Made by a program: the position numbers and the translations under genes
Notes under the pieces: model-generated
Database searches by the model: none
Told to the model about the DNA's origin: nothing
The model's input: the letters and a program-made list of their open reading frames with translations, nothing else
Shown: positions 1-12,806 of the stretch, in pieces
Position numbering within the stretch: position 1 is the stretch's first letter
Layout: every line of letters starts with the position of its first letter
Assembly (NCBI GenBank): GCA_919902775.1
Contig: CAKKRJ010000012.1
Location: 145,728-209,727 of the forward strand
Source of the DNA: Burkholderiaceae bacterium
GTDB taxonomy: Bacteria; Pseudomonadota; Gammaproteobacteria; Burkholderiales; Burkholderiaceae_C
Length of the DNA stretch: 64,000 bases
Direction: 5' to 3'

Positions 1-560
1 GCCCACAAACCGGCAATCACACCCAAGGCGCCCATCATGGCCGCGCCCATGAGGGCAAAAGCCAGAATCCAGAAGGGGTACACAAAATGGATGTTCACCA
101 TCCAGCCGGTGATGACAAACACCCCCAGACCCACCGCCAGGCCCCGCACCACCGAAGACCCCACGTAAGCCACAAACCAGCTGCGGTGCGACAAGGGCGT
201 GAGCAACAAAAAGACCAGGCTGCCCATGATCTTGCTTTGCACCAAACTTGACGAACTGTTGGCAAAAGCGTTTTGCAACACCCCCATCATGATCAGGCCC
301 GGCAGCAAAAACGAGGTGTAAGGCACTTGGTCGTACACCTTGACATGGTCTTCGAGCACATGGCCGAAGATCAGCATGTACAACACCGACGTGAGCACGG
401 GCGCAGCCACGGTCTGGAATGCCACTTTCCAAAAGCGCAGCACTTCTTTGTACAGCAGGGTTTGCCAACCCAGCATGAACCCACTACTTACCACCACGGC
501 GACGGGCGCGCGGTTTCCAGTCGACGCAGGGCTGTCGGGGGAGTGTTCCGTGGCGCTCAT
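1..560 (-). CDS. ABC-2 type transporter permease, partial (3' end outside window)
   Basis: About 186 N-terminal residues are visible, starting MSATEHSPDSPAS. After a cytosolic lead of roughly 30 residues come hydrophobic segments typical of ABC-2 exporter permeases (YadH-like), including VLTSVLYMLIFGHVLED, SFLLPGLIMMGVLQNAF and a later FWILAFALMGAAMMG. The ATG overlaps the TGA of the upstream ATPase gene by four bases, so the two are translationally coupled and form one exporter. The position directly after the mla genes is common in Burkholderiales. The substrate cannot be read from the sequence. The gene runs off the left edge. Confidence 0.85.
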   Translation of the reverse strand, partial: MSATEHSPDSPASTGNRAPVAVVVSSGFMLGWQTLLYKEVLRFWKVAFQTVAAPVLTSVLYMLIFGHVLEDHVKVYDQVPYTSFLLPGLIMMGVLQNAFANSSSSLVQSKIMGSLVFLLLTPLSHRSWFVAYVGSSVVRGLAVGLGVFVITGWMVNIHFVYPFWILAFALMGAAMMGALGVIAGLW

Positions 561-1480
561 GCGGCAACCCCTTTGCGGTTCATGACTTCCAGAAACACGT
601 CTTCCAGGTCGGCCTGGCGAATTTCCACATCTTCAACCACCAAACCGGCCGTGCGCAAGGTGGCCAGGTGGTTTTCGATTTCCACCGCGTTGTGCACCGG
701 CAATTGCACAATGCGCCCCGTCACGCGGGCGATGGCCGCCACAGCCGGGGGCAAGTCACCATCGAGCTTGAAACGCAACACCTGGCTGGTGGCCGAGCGC
801 AGCAAGTCCGATGTGCGCTCCAGGGCCAGCAGCTTGCCGCGCTTGAGCATGGCGATTCGCCCGCACAGGGCTTCGGCTTCTTCGAGGTAATGGGTCGTCA
901 GCAAGACGGTGTGCCCTTGCTTGTTGAGTTTGGCGATGAACTGCCACAGGGTCTGACGCAGTTCGACATCCACGCCCGCAGTGGGTTCGTCCAGCACGAT
1001 CACACGGGGCTTGTGCACCAGGGCTTGTGCCACCAGCACGCGGCGCTTCATGCCACCCGACAACTGGCGCATGTTGGCGTTGGCCTTGTCGGTCAGGCCC
1101 AGACTGTTCAGCAATTCGTCGATCCAGTCGTCGTTTTTCTTGACGCCGAAATAGCCCGATTGGATGCGCAAAGATTCACGCACCGTGAAGAACGGGTCAA
1201 ACACCAGCTCTTGTGGCACCACGCCCAGCAAACGGCGTGCGATGGCGTCCTCGGTCTGCACATCATGGCCATGCACCAGCACGCGGCCCTGGCTGGGGCG
1301 GCTCAAGCCCGCAAGGGTGCTGATCAAGGTGGTTTTGCCTGCACCATTGGGGCCCAACAAGCCAAAGAACTCACCCTCCTCCACGTCAAAACTGACTTGG
1401 TCAAGCGCGGTGAACGCGGCTGCGCCAGCCTGTTTGGCAGGATAGATCTTGGAGACGGATTGAAATGAGAGCGCGGGCAT
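557..1480 (-). CDS. ABC transporter ATP-binding protein (YadG-like exporter ATPase)
   Basis: Cytoplasmic ATPase of about 307 residues, partner of the permease that follows with an ATGA overlap. Walker A GPNGAGKT lies at residues 43-50, the signature LSGGM at 140-144 and Walker B VIVLDE at 160-165; a C-terminal region of about 80 residues follows the nucleotide-binding domain, as in the CcmA/YadG exporter group. The frame is open 13 codons further upstream, but MPALSFQSVS matches the usual start of the family. It lies 86 bases after mlaB, past a possible weak terminator. Substrate unknown. Confidence 0.88.
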   Translation of the reverse strand: MPALSFQSVSKIYPAKQAGAAAFTALDQVSFDVEEGEFFGLLGPNGAGKTTLISTLAGLSRPSQGRVLVHGHDVQTEDAIARRLLGVVPQELVFDPFFTVRESLRIQSGYFGVKKNDDWIDELLNSLGLTDKANANMRQLSGGMKRRVLVAQALVHKPRVIVLDEPTAGVDVELRQTLWQFIAKLNKQGHTVLLTTHYLEEAEALCGRIAMLKRGKLLALERTSDLLRSATSQVLRFKLDGDLPPAVAAIARVTGRIVQLPVHNAVEIENHLATLRTAGLVVEDVEIRQADLEDVFLEVMNRKGVAA

Positions 1481-1538
1481 GGGAAGGCCGTATTTTAAGT
1501 GCAGGCCTGCTGACCCCAATGCAATACACAGCGATCAG

Positions 1539-1575
1539 AAAAAAAAGACCCCGAAAAACCAGCGCCTCAGGCTGG
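1539..1575 (-). terminator. possible weak intrinsic terminator at the mlaB stop
   Basis: On the minus strand a short GC-rich stem CCAGC/GCTGG (1571-1575 with 1559-1563), overlapping the mlaB stop codon, is followed by TTTTT (1558-1554); a second run of eight T lies at 1546-1539. The stem has only five pairs, so partial termination between mlaB and the ABC exporter genes is possible but unproven. Confidence 0.35.
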
Positions 1576-1842
1576 CGGGAGCAAGTCCAGCACGCCGTAA
1601 AGGCTGGCCAATTCGCGCAAACGTGCCGTCATGTGCGCAACGTGCAAGGTGCCACCTTGCGCCAAAACCACGCGGCGAAAACCCAGCAAAACCGCCAAGG
1701 CCGAGGAGTCAAACTCCACCAGCGCCGAAGCATCGACGGTCACGGCAGACTGTGGGTGTGCGCGCAGGTGCGCCTGCCACTGCGCCAGACAGGTGTCGGC
1801 CTGGTCATGCAGCAAGGTGTCGGGCATCTTCAGGGCGCTCAT
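1567..1842 (-). CDS. mlaB: MlaB, STAS-domain subunit of the Mla phospholipid transporter
   Basis: Small 91-residue cytoplasmic STAS-domain protein. In the MlaFEDB complex MlaB binds the ATPase MlaF and is needed for its assembly and activity. The segment AVTVDASALVEFDSSALAVL has the strand-loop-helix pattern of STAS domains, with the conserved DSSAL loop. It is the last mla gene, 10 bases after mlaC, matching the mlaFEDACB order typical of betaproteobacteria. Confidence 0.85.
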   Translation of the reverse strand: MSALKMPDTLLHDQADTCLAQWQAHLRAHPQSAVTVDASALVEFDSSALAVLLGFRRVVLAQGGTLHVAHMTARLRELASLYGVLDLLPPA

Positions 1843-1852
1843 GTCAGAGGCT

Positions 1853-2506
1853 TCAGGAAGCTTTGGCGTTGGTTTTGTTGCGCGTCGCCAAACTGGCGAT
1901 CAGCGCATCAATGCCACCGATATTGATTTCTTTGGAGAACTGGGTGCGGTAGTTTTCAACCAGCCAAACACCGAGGACGTTCAGGTCGAAGATCATCCAC
2001 CCGGCACCTTCTCCGGGCGTTTTTTCAAGGCGGTAATCAAGCTGGATCGGGTCGCCCTTGCCGCGCACCTCGGTGTTGACCACCAGGTTTTTGTCTTCCT
2101 GTCCGGCACGCAAAGGCTTGACCACCACCACCTGATCGCTGACCTGGCTGAGCGCACCGGAATAGGTGCGCACCAACAAAATTTTGAACTCGTCCTGCAA
2201 GCGTTTTTGTTGCTCGGGCGTAGCTTTGCGCCAGGCGGGTCCCGTTGCCAAGGCGGTCATGCGGCGGAAATTGACATGCGGCATCAGCTTGGAATCGACC
2301 AGCTGCATGATTTTGGTCACATCACCATTGCGCAGCGATTTGTCGGCTTTGATGGTGTCCAGGGTCTCGCTGGTGATGCGCTTGATGAAGACCTCGGGGA
2401 TTTCGTCGGCGGCCCACGCCGAGCCAACGGTGCAGCACAGGCCCATGGCGCTGGCCGTGGCCAAAAGCTGACGGCGGTTCAAATGCAATTCGGATATGGA
2501 CTTCAT
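1853..2506 (-). CDS. mlaC: MlaC, periplasmic phospholipid-binding shuttle
   Basis: 217-residue secreted protein of the MlaC/Ttg2D family, which ferries phospholipid between outer-membrane MlaA and the inner-membrane MlaFEDB complex. A signal peptide with an Arg-Arg pair (NRRQLLATASAMGLCC) ends near AWA at residue 33, so Tat export is possible. Family features include the RTYSGALSQVSDQ region and the C-terminal WMIFDLNVLGVWLVENYRTQF block. It lies between mlaA (78-base gap upstream) and mlaB. Confidence 0.9.
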   Translation of the reverse strand: MKSISELHLNRRQLLATASAMGLCCTVGSAWAADEIPEVFIKRITSETLDTIKADKSLRNGDVTKIMQLVDSKLMPHVNFRRMTALATGPAWRKATPEQQKRLQDEFKILLVRTYSGALSQVSDQVVVVKPLRAGQEDKNLVVNTEVRGKGDPIQLDYRLEKTPGEGAGWMIFDLNVLGVWLVENYRTQFSKEINIGGIDALIASLATRNKTNAKAS

Positions 2507-2584
2507 GGATCAACTATACGGTCAACGGGCACAGTATTTGTTAATTATAGTTACAAGAACAGGCCCAAGGGTCATGGGATGGGA

Positions 2585-3316
2585 TCAGGGCGTCTCTGAC
2601 TCAGAGTAATCAAACGTCGTGGGCGGGTTGCCATCATGGATATCATTCTGGCGTTTTTGCAAATAACCATCCCGCACAAAGGTGTAAGGATCCAGGGCCG
2701 CAGCCTTCACGACATCGACCGTCTGCAGCAAGCTCGAACGGGTATCCAGCACACCGATGAAAGACAACACGTTCCGGGTCGCGGTATCGGTGACCTGCTG
2801 CACTGCATTGCCCTGGATATCGAGCGGCGTGGCCAAGGTGTCGCGCAAGGTGGACGGGCCCAACACAGGCAACACCACGTAAGGGCCAGGCTTGACGCCC
2901 CAGTAGCCCAGGGTTTGACCAAAGTCCTCTTTGCGCTTTTCAAGTCGCATTTCGGTGGCCACGTCCAGCACCCCGCCCAAACCGAACACGGTGTTGACGG
3001 TGATGCGCATGAGTGTTTCTGCGGTGGCCTGGCCTTTCAGCTGCATGGCGCTGTTGGCCATGGTCCACACATCGCCCAGGTTGCCCAGAAAATTATGGAT
3101 GCCTGTTCGAACCGGGCTGGGCAACACCGCCACATAGGCCTTGGCGGCTGGCTTGATGGCCACGTTGTCCAGCACTTCATTGAAGTTGTAAACGCGCCGG
3201 TTCATGGACTCCCAGGGGTCACGCGCATCGGGTTGAGGCACGCTCGCGCAGCCTTGCAGCGCCAGCGCCACGCAGCACGCCCACAACAGGCCCATGCGTC
3301 GGGAGAAAAGGCTCAT
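2585..3316 (-). CDS. mlaA: MlaA (VacJ) outer-membrane lipoprotein
   Basis: 243-residue VacJ-family lipoprotein that removes misplaced phospholipid from the outer leaflet and passes it to MlaC. The signal peptide ends in the lipobox LQGC with Cys23 as the lipidated residue. The start of the mature part, DPWESMNRRVYNFNEVLDN, is the family hallmark, and GPYVVLPVLGPSTLRDT lies further on. The start overlaps the mlaD stop by ATGA. In enterobacteria mlaA is encoded elsewhere; having it inside the operon is typical of Burkholderiales. Confidence 0.93.
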   Translation of the reverse strand: MSLFSRRMGLLWACCVALALQGCASVPQPDARDPWESMNRRVYNFNEVLDNVAIKPAAKAYVAVLPSPVRTGIHNFLGNLGDVWTMANSAMQLKGQATAETLMRITVNTVFGLGGVLDVATEMRLEKRKEDFGQTLGYWGVKPGPYVVLPVLGPSTLRDTLATPLDIQGNAVQQVTDTATRNVLSFIGVLDTRSSLLQTVDVVKAAALDPYTFVRDGYLQKRQNDIHDGNPPTTFDYSESETP

Positions 3317-3792
3317 GGTTTGTGACTTTCTGCCGCGGGTTTTTCTGCCTGGCTGAACAAAAACTGGCTGATCAGGTTTTCCAGAATCACCGCCGACTGG
3401 GTCGATCCGATCTTGTCACCGGCCACCAGATTTTTCTCGTCAGCACCCGGTGACACATCCAGGTACTGCTCTCCCAGCAAGCCGCTGGTCAGAATTTTCA
3501 GAGAACTGTCTTGCGGAAAAGCATGCTCGGACTGCAAGGCCAAGGTCACTTTGGCCTGAAACGATTCACCATCGAACTCGATTTTCTTGACGCGCCCGAC
3601 CACCACACCTGCGCTCTTGACGGCAGCGCCGGGCTTGAGCCCGCCGATGTTGTCGAACTTGGCGCTGACTTCGTAGTCAGAACGGAAATTCAAGGTCAGC
3701 AGGTTGGCGGCCTTGAGTGCCAGAAACAGCACGGCCACAGCCCCCAGCAAGACAAACAAACCCACCCACACATCATTTTTTGAACGTTGCAT
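3313..3792 (-). CDS. mlaD: MlaD, MCE-domain membrane subunit of the Mla transporter
   Basis: 159-residue inner-membrane protein with one N-terminal transmembrane helix (about residues 8-28) followed by a periplasmic MCE domain (YEVSAKFDNIGGLKPGAAVK, GVVVGRVKKIEFD, GLLGEQYLDVSPG). MlaD forms the hexameric ring through which phospholipids pass between MlaC and the MlaFEB core. Length matches the single-MCE-domain family. It lies 10 bases after mlaE and overlaps mlaA. Confidence 0.93.
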   Translation of the reverse strand: MQRSKNDVWVGLFVLLGAVAVLFLALKAANLLTLNFRSDYEVSAKFDNIGGLKPGAAVKSAGVVVGRVKKIEFDGESFQAKVTLALQSEHAFPQDSSLKILTSGLLGEQYLDVSPGADEKNLVAGDKIGSTQSAVILENLISQFLFSQAEKPAAESHKP

Positions 3793-3802
3793 GCCGTCCT
3801 CC

Positions 3803-4588
3803 TCAAATGCTGAACATCATCGCGGTCAGGATGAAATCCAGCCCCAACACTGACAAAGAAGAAACCACCACACTGCGCGTGGTGGCACTGGCCACACCTT
3901 CGGGTGTGGGCTTGGCCACGTAGCCTTGCAGCAAAGCGATGAACGTCACGGCCACACCGAACACCACGCTTTTGACAATGCCATTGCCCACGTCCTTGAA
4001 GACATCGACACCGCCTTGCATCTGGCTCCAGAAAGAACCGGCATCCACCCCGATGAGCAACACCCCCACCACATAGCCGCCCAAAATACCCACCGCACTG
4101 AACACGGCTGCCAGCAAAGGCAAAGCGATGATGCCGCCCCAAAACCGGGGTGCCAGAATGCGCTGCACCGGGTCCACAGCCATCATTTCCAATGCCGTGA
4201 GCTGCTCGCCGGCGCGCATCAGGCCAATCTCGGCAGTCAGCGATGCACCGGCACGTCCTGCGTACAGCAAAGCCGCCACCACCGGGCCCAGTTCACGCAC
4301 CAGGCTGAGGGCCACCAACAGGCCCAAGGCCTCGGACGAACCATAGCGTTGCAGCGTGTAATAGCCCTGCAAGCCCAAAACGAATCCCACAAACAAGCCC
4401 GACACCGTGATGATGGCCAGCGAATAATTGCCCAAAAAATGCACTTGATCACGCACCAGGCCAAAGCGCTTGAGCGCAGCGCCTGACATGGCCACCAGGC
4501 GCAAAAACAAGCGCGCGCCAAAACCCCAATCGGCCAGCAGCTGACGGGTGGTCGCCCCCAAGGCGGCCAGGCCATTGACCAAATTCAT
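3803..4588 (-). CDS. mlaE: MlaE, permease of the Mla phospholipid transporter
   Basis: 261-residue polytopic inner-membrane protein of the MlaE/YrbE permease family. Recognised from the GFVLGLQGYYTLQRYGS segment, the RELGPVVAALLYAGRAGASLTAEIG block and the MRAGEQLTALEMMAVDP motif that contacts the ATPase. The start codon overlaps the mlaF stop (ATGA). It makes the transmembrane core with MlaF, MlaB and MlaD. Confidence 0.94.
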   Translation of the reverse strand: MNLVNGLAALGATTRQLLADWGFGARLFLRLVAMSGAALKRFGLVRDQVHFLGNYSLAIITVSGLFVGFVLGLQGYYTLQRYGSSEALGLLVALSLVRELGPVVAALLYAGRAGASLTAEIGLMRAGEQLTALEMMAVDPVQRILAPRFWGGIIALPLLAAVFSAVGILGGYVVGVLLIGVDAGSFWSQMQGGVDVFKDVGNGIVKSVVFGVAVTFIALLQGYVAKPTPEGVASATTRSVVVSSLSVLGLDFILTAMMFSI

Positions 4589-5400
4589 ACCGGCCTCCGG
4601 TCGTAATCCTGCGCCGCCGACGGCGCGGGGTAATGGAAGGGCACAGGGCCATCGCTCAAGGCATGCACAAACTGGTGGATCAGCGGATCGGTGCTGGCAC
4701 GCAACTCGGCCGGTGCGCCCTGCGCGGCCACACCGCCATTGGCCAGAATGACCACATGGTCGGCAATCTCGAAGGTCTCGGTCACATCGTGCGACACCAC
4801 CACGCTGGTGATGCCCAGGCTGTCGTTCAAACGGCGAATCAAGCGCGCCGCCGTGCCCAGAGAAATCGGGTCGAGTCCGGCAAAGGGCTCGTCGTACATG
4901 ATCAGGTCAGGGTCCAGCGCAATGGCGCGGGCCAGTGCCACACGGCGACTCATGCCACCAGAAATTTCAGAGGGCCGCAAATCGCGTGCGCCACGCAAGC
5001 CCACCGCATCGAGTTTCATCAACACGATGTCGCGGATCAGGCCTTCCGACAAGGCCGTGTGCTCGCGCAATGGAAACGCCACGTTGTCGAACACGCTCAT
5101 GTCGGTGAACAAAGCCCCGAACTGAAACAGCATGCCCATGCGGCGACGGGCGGCATACAGCTCGGCCTGGCGCATGCGGGTGATGTCTTCGCCGTCAAAC
5201 AGCATTTGTCCCTGGCTGGCGCGAATTTGCCCGCCAATCAGGCGCAACACCGTGGTCTTGCCACCGCCCGAAACCCCCATCAGGGCCGTGACTTGACCAC
5301 GCGGCACACTGAAGCTCAGATTCTTCAAGATGACGCGGTCGCCGTACCCGAAGGTCAGATCGCGCAACTCAACAAGGGGCGGGGTAGAGGTGTTGTTCAT
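4585..5400 (-). CDS. mlaF: MlaF, ATPase of the Mla phospholipid transporter
   Basis: 271-residue ABC ATPase. Walker A GVSGGGKT is at residues 42-49, the signature ISGGM at 146-150 and Walker B LIMYDE at 166-171, followed by the D-loop GLD. It powers phospholipid movement with MlaE, MlaD and MlaB and is the first gene of the mla operon. The ATG at 5400 gives the N terminus usual for the family (LVELRDLTFGYGDR), but no Shine-Dalgarno sequence precedes it: the U-tract of a terminator hairpin abuts the start codon. A TTG three codons upstream is less likely because it lies in that hairpin. Confidence 0.93.
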   Translation of the reverse strand: MNNTSTPPLVELRDLTFGYGDRVILKNLSFSVPRGQVTALMGVSGGGKTTVLRLIGGQIRASQGQMLFDGEDITRMRQAELYAARRRMGMLFQFGALFTDMSVFDNVAFPLREHTALSEGLIRDIVLMKLDAVGLRGARDLRPSEISGGMSRRVALARAIALDPDLIMYDEPFAGLDPISLGTAARLIRRLNDSLGITSVVVSHDVTETFEIADHVVILANGGVAAQGAPAELRASTDPLIHQFVHALSDGPVPFHYPAPSAAQDYDRRPV

Positions 5401-5432
5401 GAAAAACAAGAGCCGGACAGTCCGGCTCTTGT
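5401..5432 (-). terminator. strong intrinsic terminator between gltD and mlaF
   Basis: A perfect 12-bp inverted repeat (5406-5417 with 5421-5432, loop 5418-5420) reads on the minus strand as a GC-rich hairpin ending in a T-run (5406-5402) directly before the mlaF ATG at 5400. It should stop gltBD transcription. The plus-strand reading has no U-tract. Its contact with the mlaF start codon is unusual. Confidence 0.8.
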
Positions 5433-5448
5433 GGTGTTATGGCGTCAG

Positions 5449-5466
5449 GGTTAACGCCTGTTAACC
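5449..5466. promoter_or_regulatory. inverted repeat GGTTAAC-N4-GTTAACC between gltD and mlaF
   Basis: Perfect 7-bp inverted repeat with a 4-base spacer in the 168-base gap between gltD and mlaF, just upstream of the terminator hairpin in the minus direction. It could be an operator for the mla promoter or a second small hairpin of the gltBD 3' end. No regulator can be assigned from the sequence. Confidence 0.35.
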
Positions 5467-5568
5467 TTGGATTGACAGGGATTTTACCTATAAGCGAAAG
5501 CCTTTGAAGCCTGGCCCATTTGCACCCCCTGAAATCCATGCAAAACAGCGGGCACAGCCCGCCCCGCA

Positions 5569-7050
5569 TCAGCGTGGCAGGTCGCTCGAACCCATCAGGA
5601 ATTCATCGACCGAGCGTGCGGCCTGACGGCCTTCACGGATAGCCCAAACCACCAAGGATTGGCCACGGCGCATGTCACCAGCGGCAAACACCTTGTTCAC
5701 ATTCGTCGCATAGCCATCGGTGAAGTCGGTCGTGGCCTTGGCGTTGCCGCGGGCGTCCTTGTCCACACCGAAGGCTTCGAGCACGGTGGCCACCGGGTTC
5801 ACAAATCCCATGGCCAGCAAGACCATGTCGGCTTTGTATTCCTTTTCGGTGCCGGGCACCTCGACCAACTTGCCGTCCTTGAACTCCACGTGCACGGTCT
5901 TCAAGCCGGTGAGCTTGCCTTTTTCGCCCATGAATTCCTTGGTGGAAATGGCGAATTCGCGCTTGAGCAGGCCTTTTTCAGCGCTCTCTTCGTGGCTGGA
6001 ACTGGTCCGCAGCTTCATCGGCCAGTAAGGCCAGACCATCAGCTTGTTTTCTTTTTCGGGCGGCTCGGGCATCACCTCGAACTGTGTCACGCTGACCGCA
6101 CCGTGGCGGGTGCTGGTGCCCACGCAGTCACTGCCGGTGTCACCGCCACCGATCACGATGACGTGCTTGCCGTCGGCGCGCAACTGGCCTTTGAGCTTGT
6201 CGCCTGCGTTGACCTTGTTTTGCTGGGGCAGGAACTCCATCGCGAAATGGACACCGTCCAGATCGCGACCTGGCACGGGCAGGTCACGCGACTGCTCGGA
6301 ACCACCGGTCAGCAGCACCGCGTCAAAATCTTTCTGGATCTGGTCTGCGCTGATGGTTTCCTTGGCCCAGTTGATGACCTTGGAATCCTTGGGCCAGCTG
6401 CCCACCAGCACACTGGTGCGGATGGTGACGCCTTCGGCTTCGAGCTGCTGGACACGGCGGTCGATGTGCGACTTTTCCATCTTGAAGTCAGGAATACCGT
6501 AACGCAGCAAGCCCCCGACGCGGTCGTTCTTCTCGAACAGGGTCACGTCATGGCCCACGCGTGCCAGCTGCTGTGCCGCGGCCAGGCCGGCAGGGCCAGC
6601 ACCGATCACAGCCACTTTTTTGCCGGTCTTGACCTTGGCCGGGCGAGGTGTGACCCAGCCTTCGGCCCAGGCGCGGTCGATGATGGCGTGCTCAATCGAC
6701 TTGATGCCGATGGCCTCGCCATTGAAATTCACCACGCAGGCGGCTTCGCAAGGTGCGGGGCAGATGCGGCCGGTGAACTCGGGGAAGTTGTTGGTGCTGT
6801 GCAGCACCTCGATCGCGTTCTTCCAGTCGGCGTGGTACACCAGATCGTTGAAGTCCGGGATGATGTTGTTGACCGGGCAGCCGTTGTTGCAAAACGGCGT
6901 GCCGCAGTCCATGCAACGCGCGGCCTGTGTTTTGGCTTGCTCCTCGGTCAGACCGATCACGAACTCACCGTAATTCTTCAAGCGCTCGGCAACGGGTTTG
7001 TAGCCTTCTTCGATGCGCTCATATTCCATGAAGCCTGTGACTTTTCCCAT
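5569..7050 (-). CDS. gltD: glutamate synthase (NADPH) small subunit
   Basis: 493-residue beta subunit of NADPH-GOGAT, which takes electrons from NADPH through FAD and Fe-S clusters to GltB for the conversion of glutamine and 2-oxoglutarate to two glutamates. N-terminal cluster cysteines are at 46, 49, 54 and 58 (CMDCG...FCNNGC) and at 97, 101 and 105. The FAD-binding GAGPAG is at 150-155 and a second dinucleotide motif GGGDTGSDC is in the C-terminal half. It lies 30 bases downstream of gltB in the same operon and ends in a strong terminator. Confidence 0.96.
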   Translation of the reverse strand: MGKVTGFMEYERIEEGYKPVAERLKNYGEFVIGLTEEQAKTQAARCMDCGTPFCNNGCPVNNIIPDFNDLVYHADWKNAIEVLHSTNNFPEFTGRICPAPCEAACVVNFNGEAIGIKSIEHAIIDRAWAEGWVTPRPAKVKTGKKVAVIGAGPAGLAAAQQLARVGHDVTLFEKNDRVGGLLRYGIPDFKMEKSHIDRRVQQLEAEGVTIRTSVLVGSWPKDSKVINWAKETISADQIQKDFDAVLLTGGSEQSRDLPVPGRDLDGVHFAMEFLPQQNKVNAGDKLKGQLRADGKHVIVIGGGDTGSDCVGTSTRHGAVSVTQFEVMPEPPEKENKLMVWPYWPMKLRTSSSHEESAEKGLLKREFAISTKEFMGEKGKLTGLKTVHVEFKDGKLVEVPGTEKEYKADMVLLAMGFVNPVATVLEAFGVDKDARGNAKATTDFTDGYATNVNKVFAAGDMRRGQSLVVWAIREGRQAARSVDEFLMGSSDLPR

Positions 7051-7080
7051 GATGTTCTTCCTTCAATCTTGACGTTCGGC

Positions 7081-11826
<4,746 letters not shown>

Positions 11827-11893
11827 GGCGCACTCCTAAGGGTTTTTACGCAGATCGAGGAGTGTAGTGCACAGCAGCATCCATGCCAAGAAA

Positions 11894-11918
11894 TTTAATC
11901 GGGGTCAGATCCCAATTA
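11894..11918. repeat. RAYT-flanking palindrome, left copy
   Basis: The 25-base imperfect palindrome beginning TTTAATCGGGGTC and ending ATCCCAATTA lies just beyond the 3' end of the transposase gene. It matches the copy at 12682-12706 in the same orientation except at about four central positions. A related motif, AATTAATAGGGGACAGATTC (11943-11962), lies between it and the coding region and overlaps the gene's stop by three bases. Such pairs are usual around solo RAYT-type transposases. Confidence 0.7.
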
Positions 11919-11959
11919 ATTAAGGCTTTTGTTAAACCATAAATTAATAGGGGACAGAT

Positions 11960-12655
11960 TCAATCAAGTGGTTTCTTGAAAGGCCGTCCAGCTTTGCCGG
12001 GCACCAGCCTGCGCGTCGTGGCTTGCTGCAATTCGCCTACAAAATCAACCGATCCCAGGGCCCACCCCGACAAAGCGCTTTGGGTCAGTCGCGCCTTGGT
12101 TGCAGCATCCAAACCGGTTTGAACCAATTCGGCATAAGCCGCCTCACGGGCGAACGGCGTGTTGCCCAGTCCCCAAAACAGGGCATGCGGCGTGACCCAT
12201 TTGTCGCTGGCCTGTCCAATACAGTGCCGATGGCTGGACCACTTGAAATCGGCAGGTTGCTGCACCATGCCCGCCCGCACAGGATTCAGGTCCATGTAGA
12301 CCATGCACGCCAAAAGATAGCGCTCACTCTCAATCAGGTTGCTGCGGTAGCGCCCTTCCCACAACGTGCCGGTGCGTCCGTGCCGCAAATTGAAATAACG
12401 CACATAAGCCCGACCCACCGCCTGCATCATCTGCGGCAATCCCCCATCGGTTTCGGGCGTGACCAGCAAATGGAAATGGTTGTCCATGATCACGTAAGCA
12501 TGGATCGCCACCTGGAAGGTCTGCGCATGCGCTTGCCACAGCGCCAACAAACGCTCGCGGTCCGCATCGTCTCGCACGATGGCCTGGCGGTCATTGCCGC
12601 GCTGGATGACGTGATGCGGGTAACCGGCAACGGTGAGGCGGGGTAAGCGGGCCAT
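11960..12655 (-). CDS. REP-associated tyrosine transposase (RAYT, IS200-like Y1 family)
   Basis: 231-residue protein with the IS200-like transposase fold. Visible are the N-terminal GYPHHVIQRGNDRQ, the metal-binding HUH-type HFHLLV (His60 and His62 in IMDNHFHLLVTP), and the helix AVGRAYVRYFNLRHGRTG, which should hold the nucleophilic Tyr, followed by GTLWEGRYRSNLIESERY and YMDLNPVRAGMV. RAYTs nick and mobilise REP-like palindromes. It is flanked by near-identical palindromes and stands alone, with no partner gene or accessory tnpB. Confidence 0.88.
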   Translation of the reverse strand: MARLPRLTVAGYPHHVIQRGNDRQAIVRDDADRERLLALWQAHAQTFQVAIHAYVIMDNHFHLLVTPETDGGLPQMMQAVGRAYVRYFNLRHGRTGTLWEGRYRSNLIESERYLLACMVYMDLNPVRAGMVQQPADFKWSSHRHCIGQASDKWVTPHALFWGLGNTPFAREAAYAELVQTGLDAATKARLTQSALSGWALGSVDFVGELQQATTRRLVPGKAGRPFKKPLD

Positions 12656-12681
12656 GGCGTAAGAAGCAAAGTTTGCCCCAG

Positions 12682-12706
12682 TTTAATCGGGATCCGACCC
12701 CAATTA
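12682..12706. repeat. RAYT-flanking palindrome, right copy
   Basis: 25-base imperfect palindrome starting TTTAATCGGGATC and ending CCCCAATTA, 27 bases upstream of the transposase start. It nearly matches the left copy at 11894-11918. A shorter degenerate copy, CCCAATTAACC, follows at 12711-12721. These define a likely unit of about 0.8 kb. Confidence 0.7.
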
Positions 12707-12806
12707 CGAGCCCAATTAACCACGCACGTGACACGCCCTGAGCGCGCTTCTCTTCATAATGTCACCCTGCAACCGCCCCGACCCACAGATCCACCCAAGG
12801 AGCATC

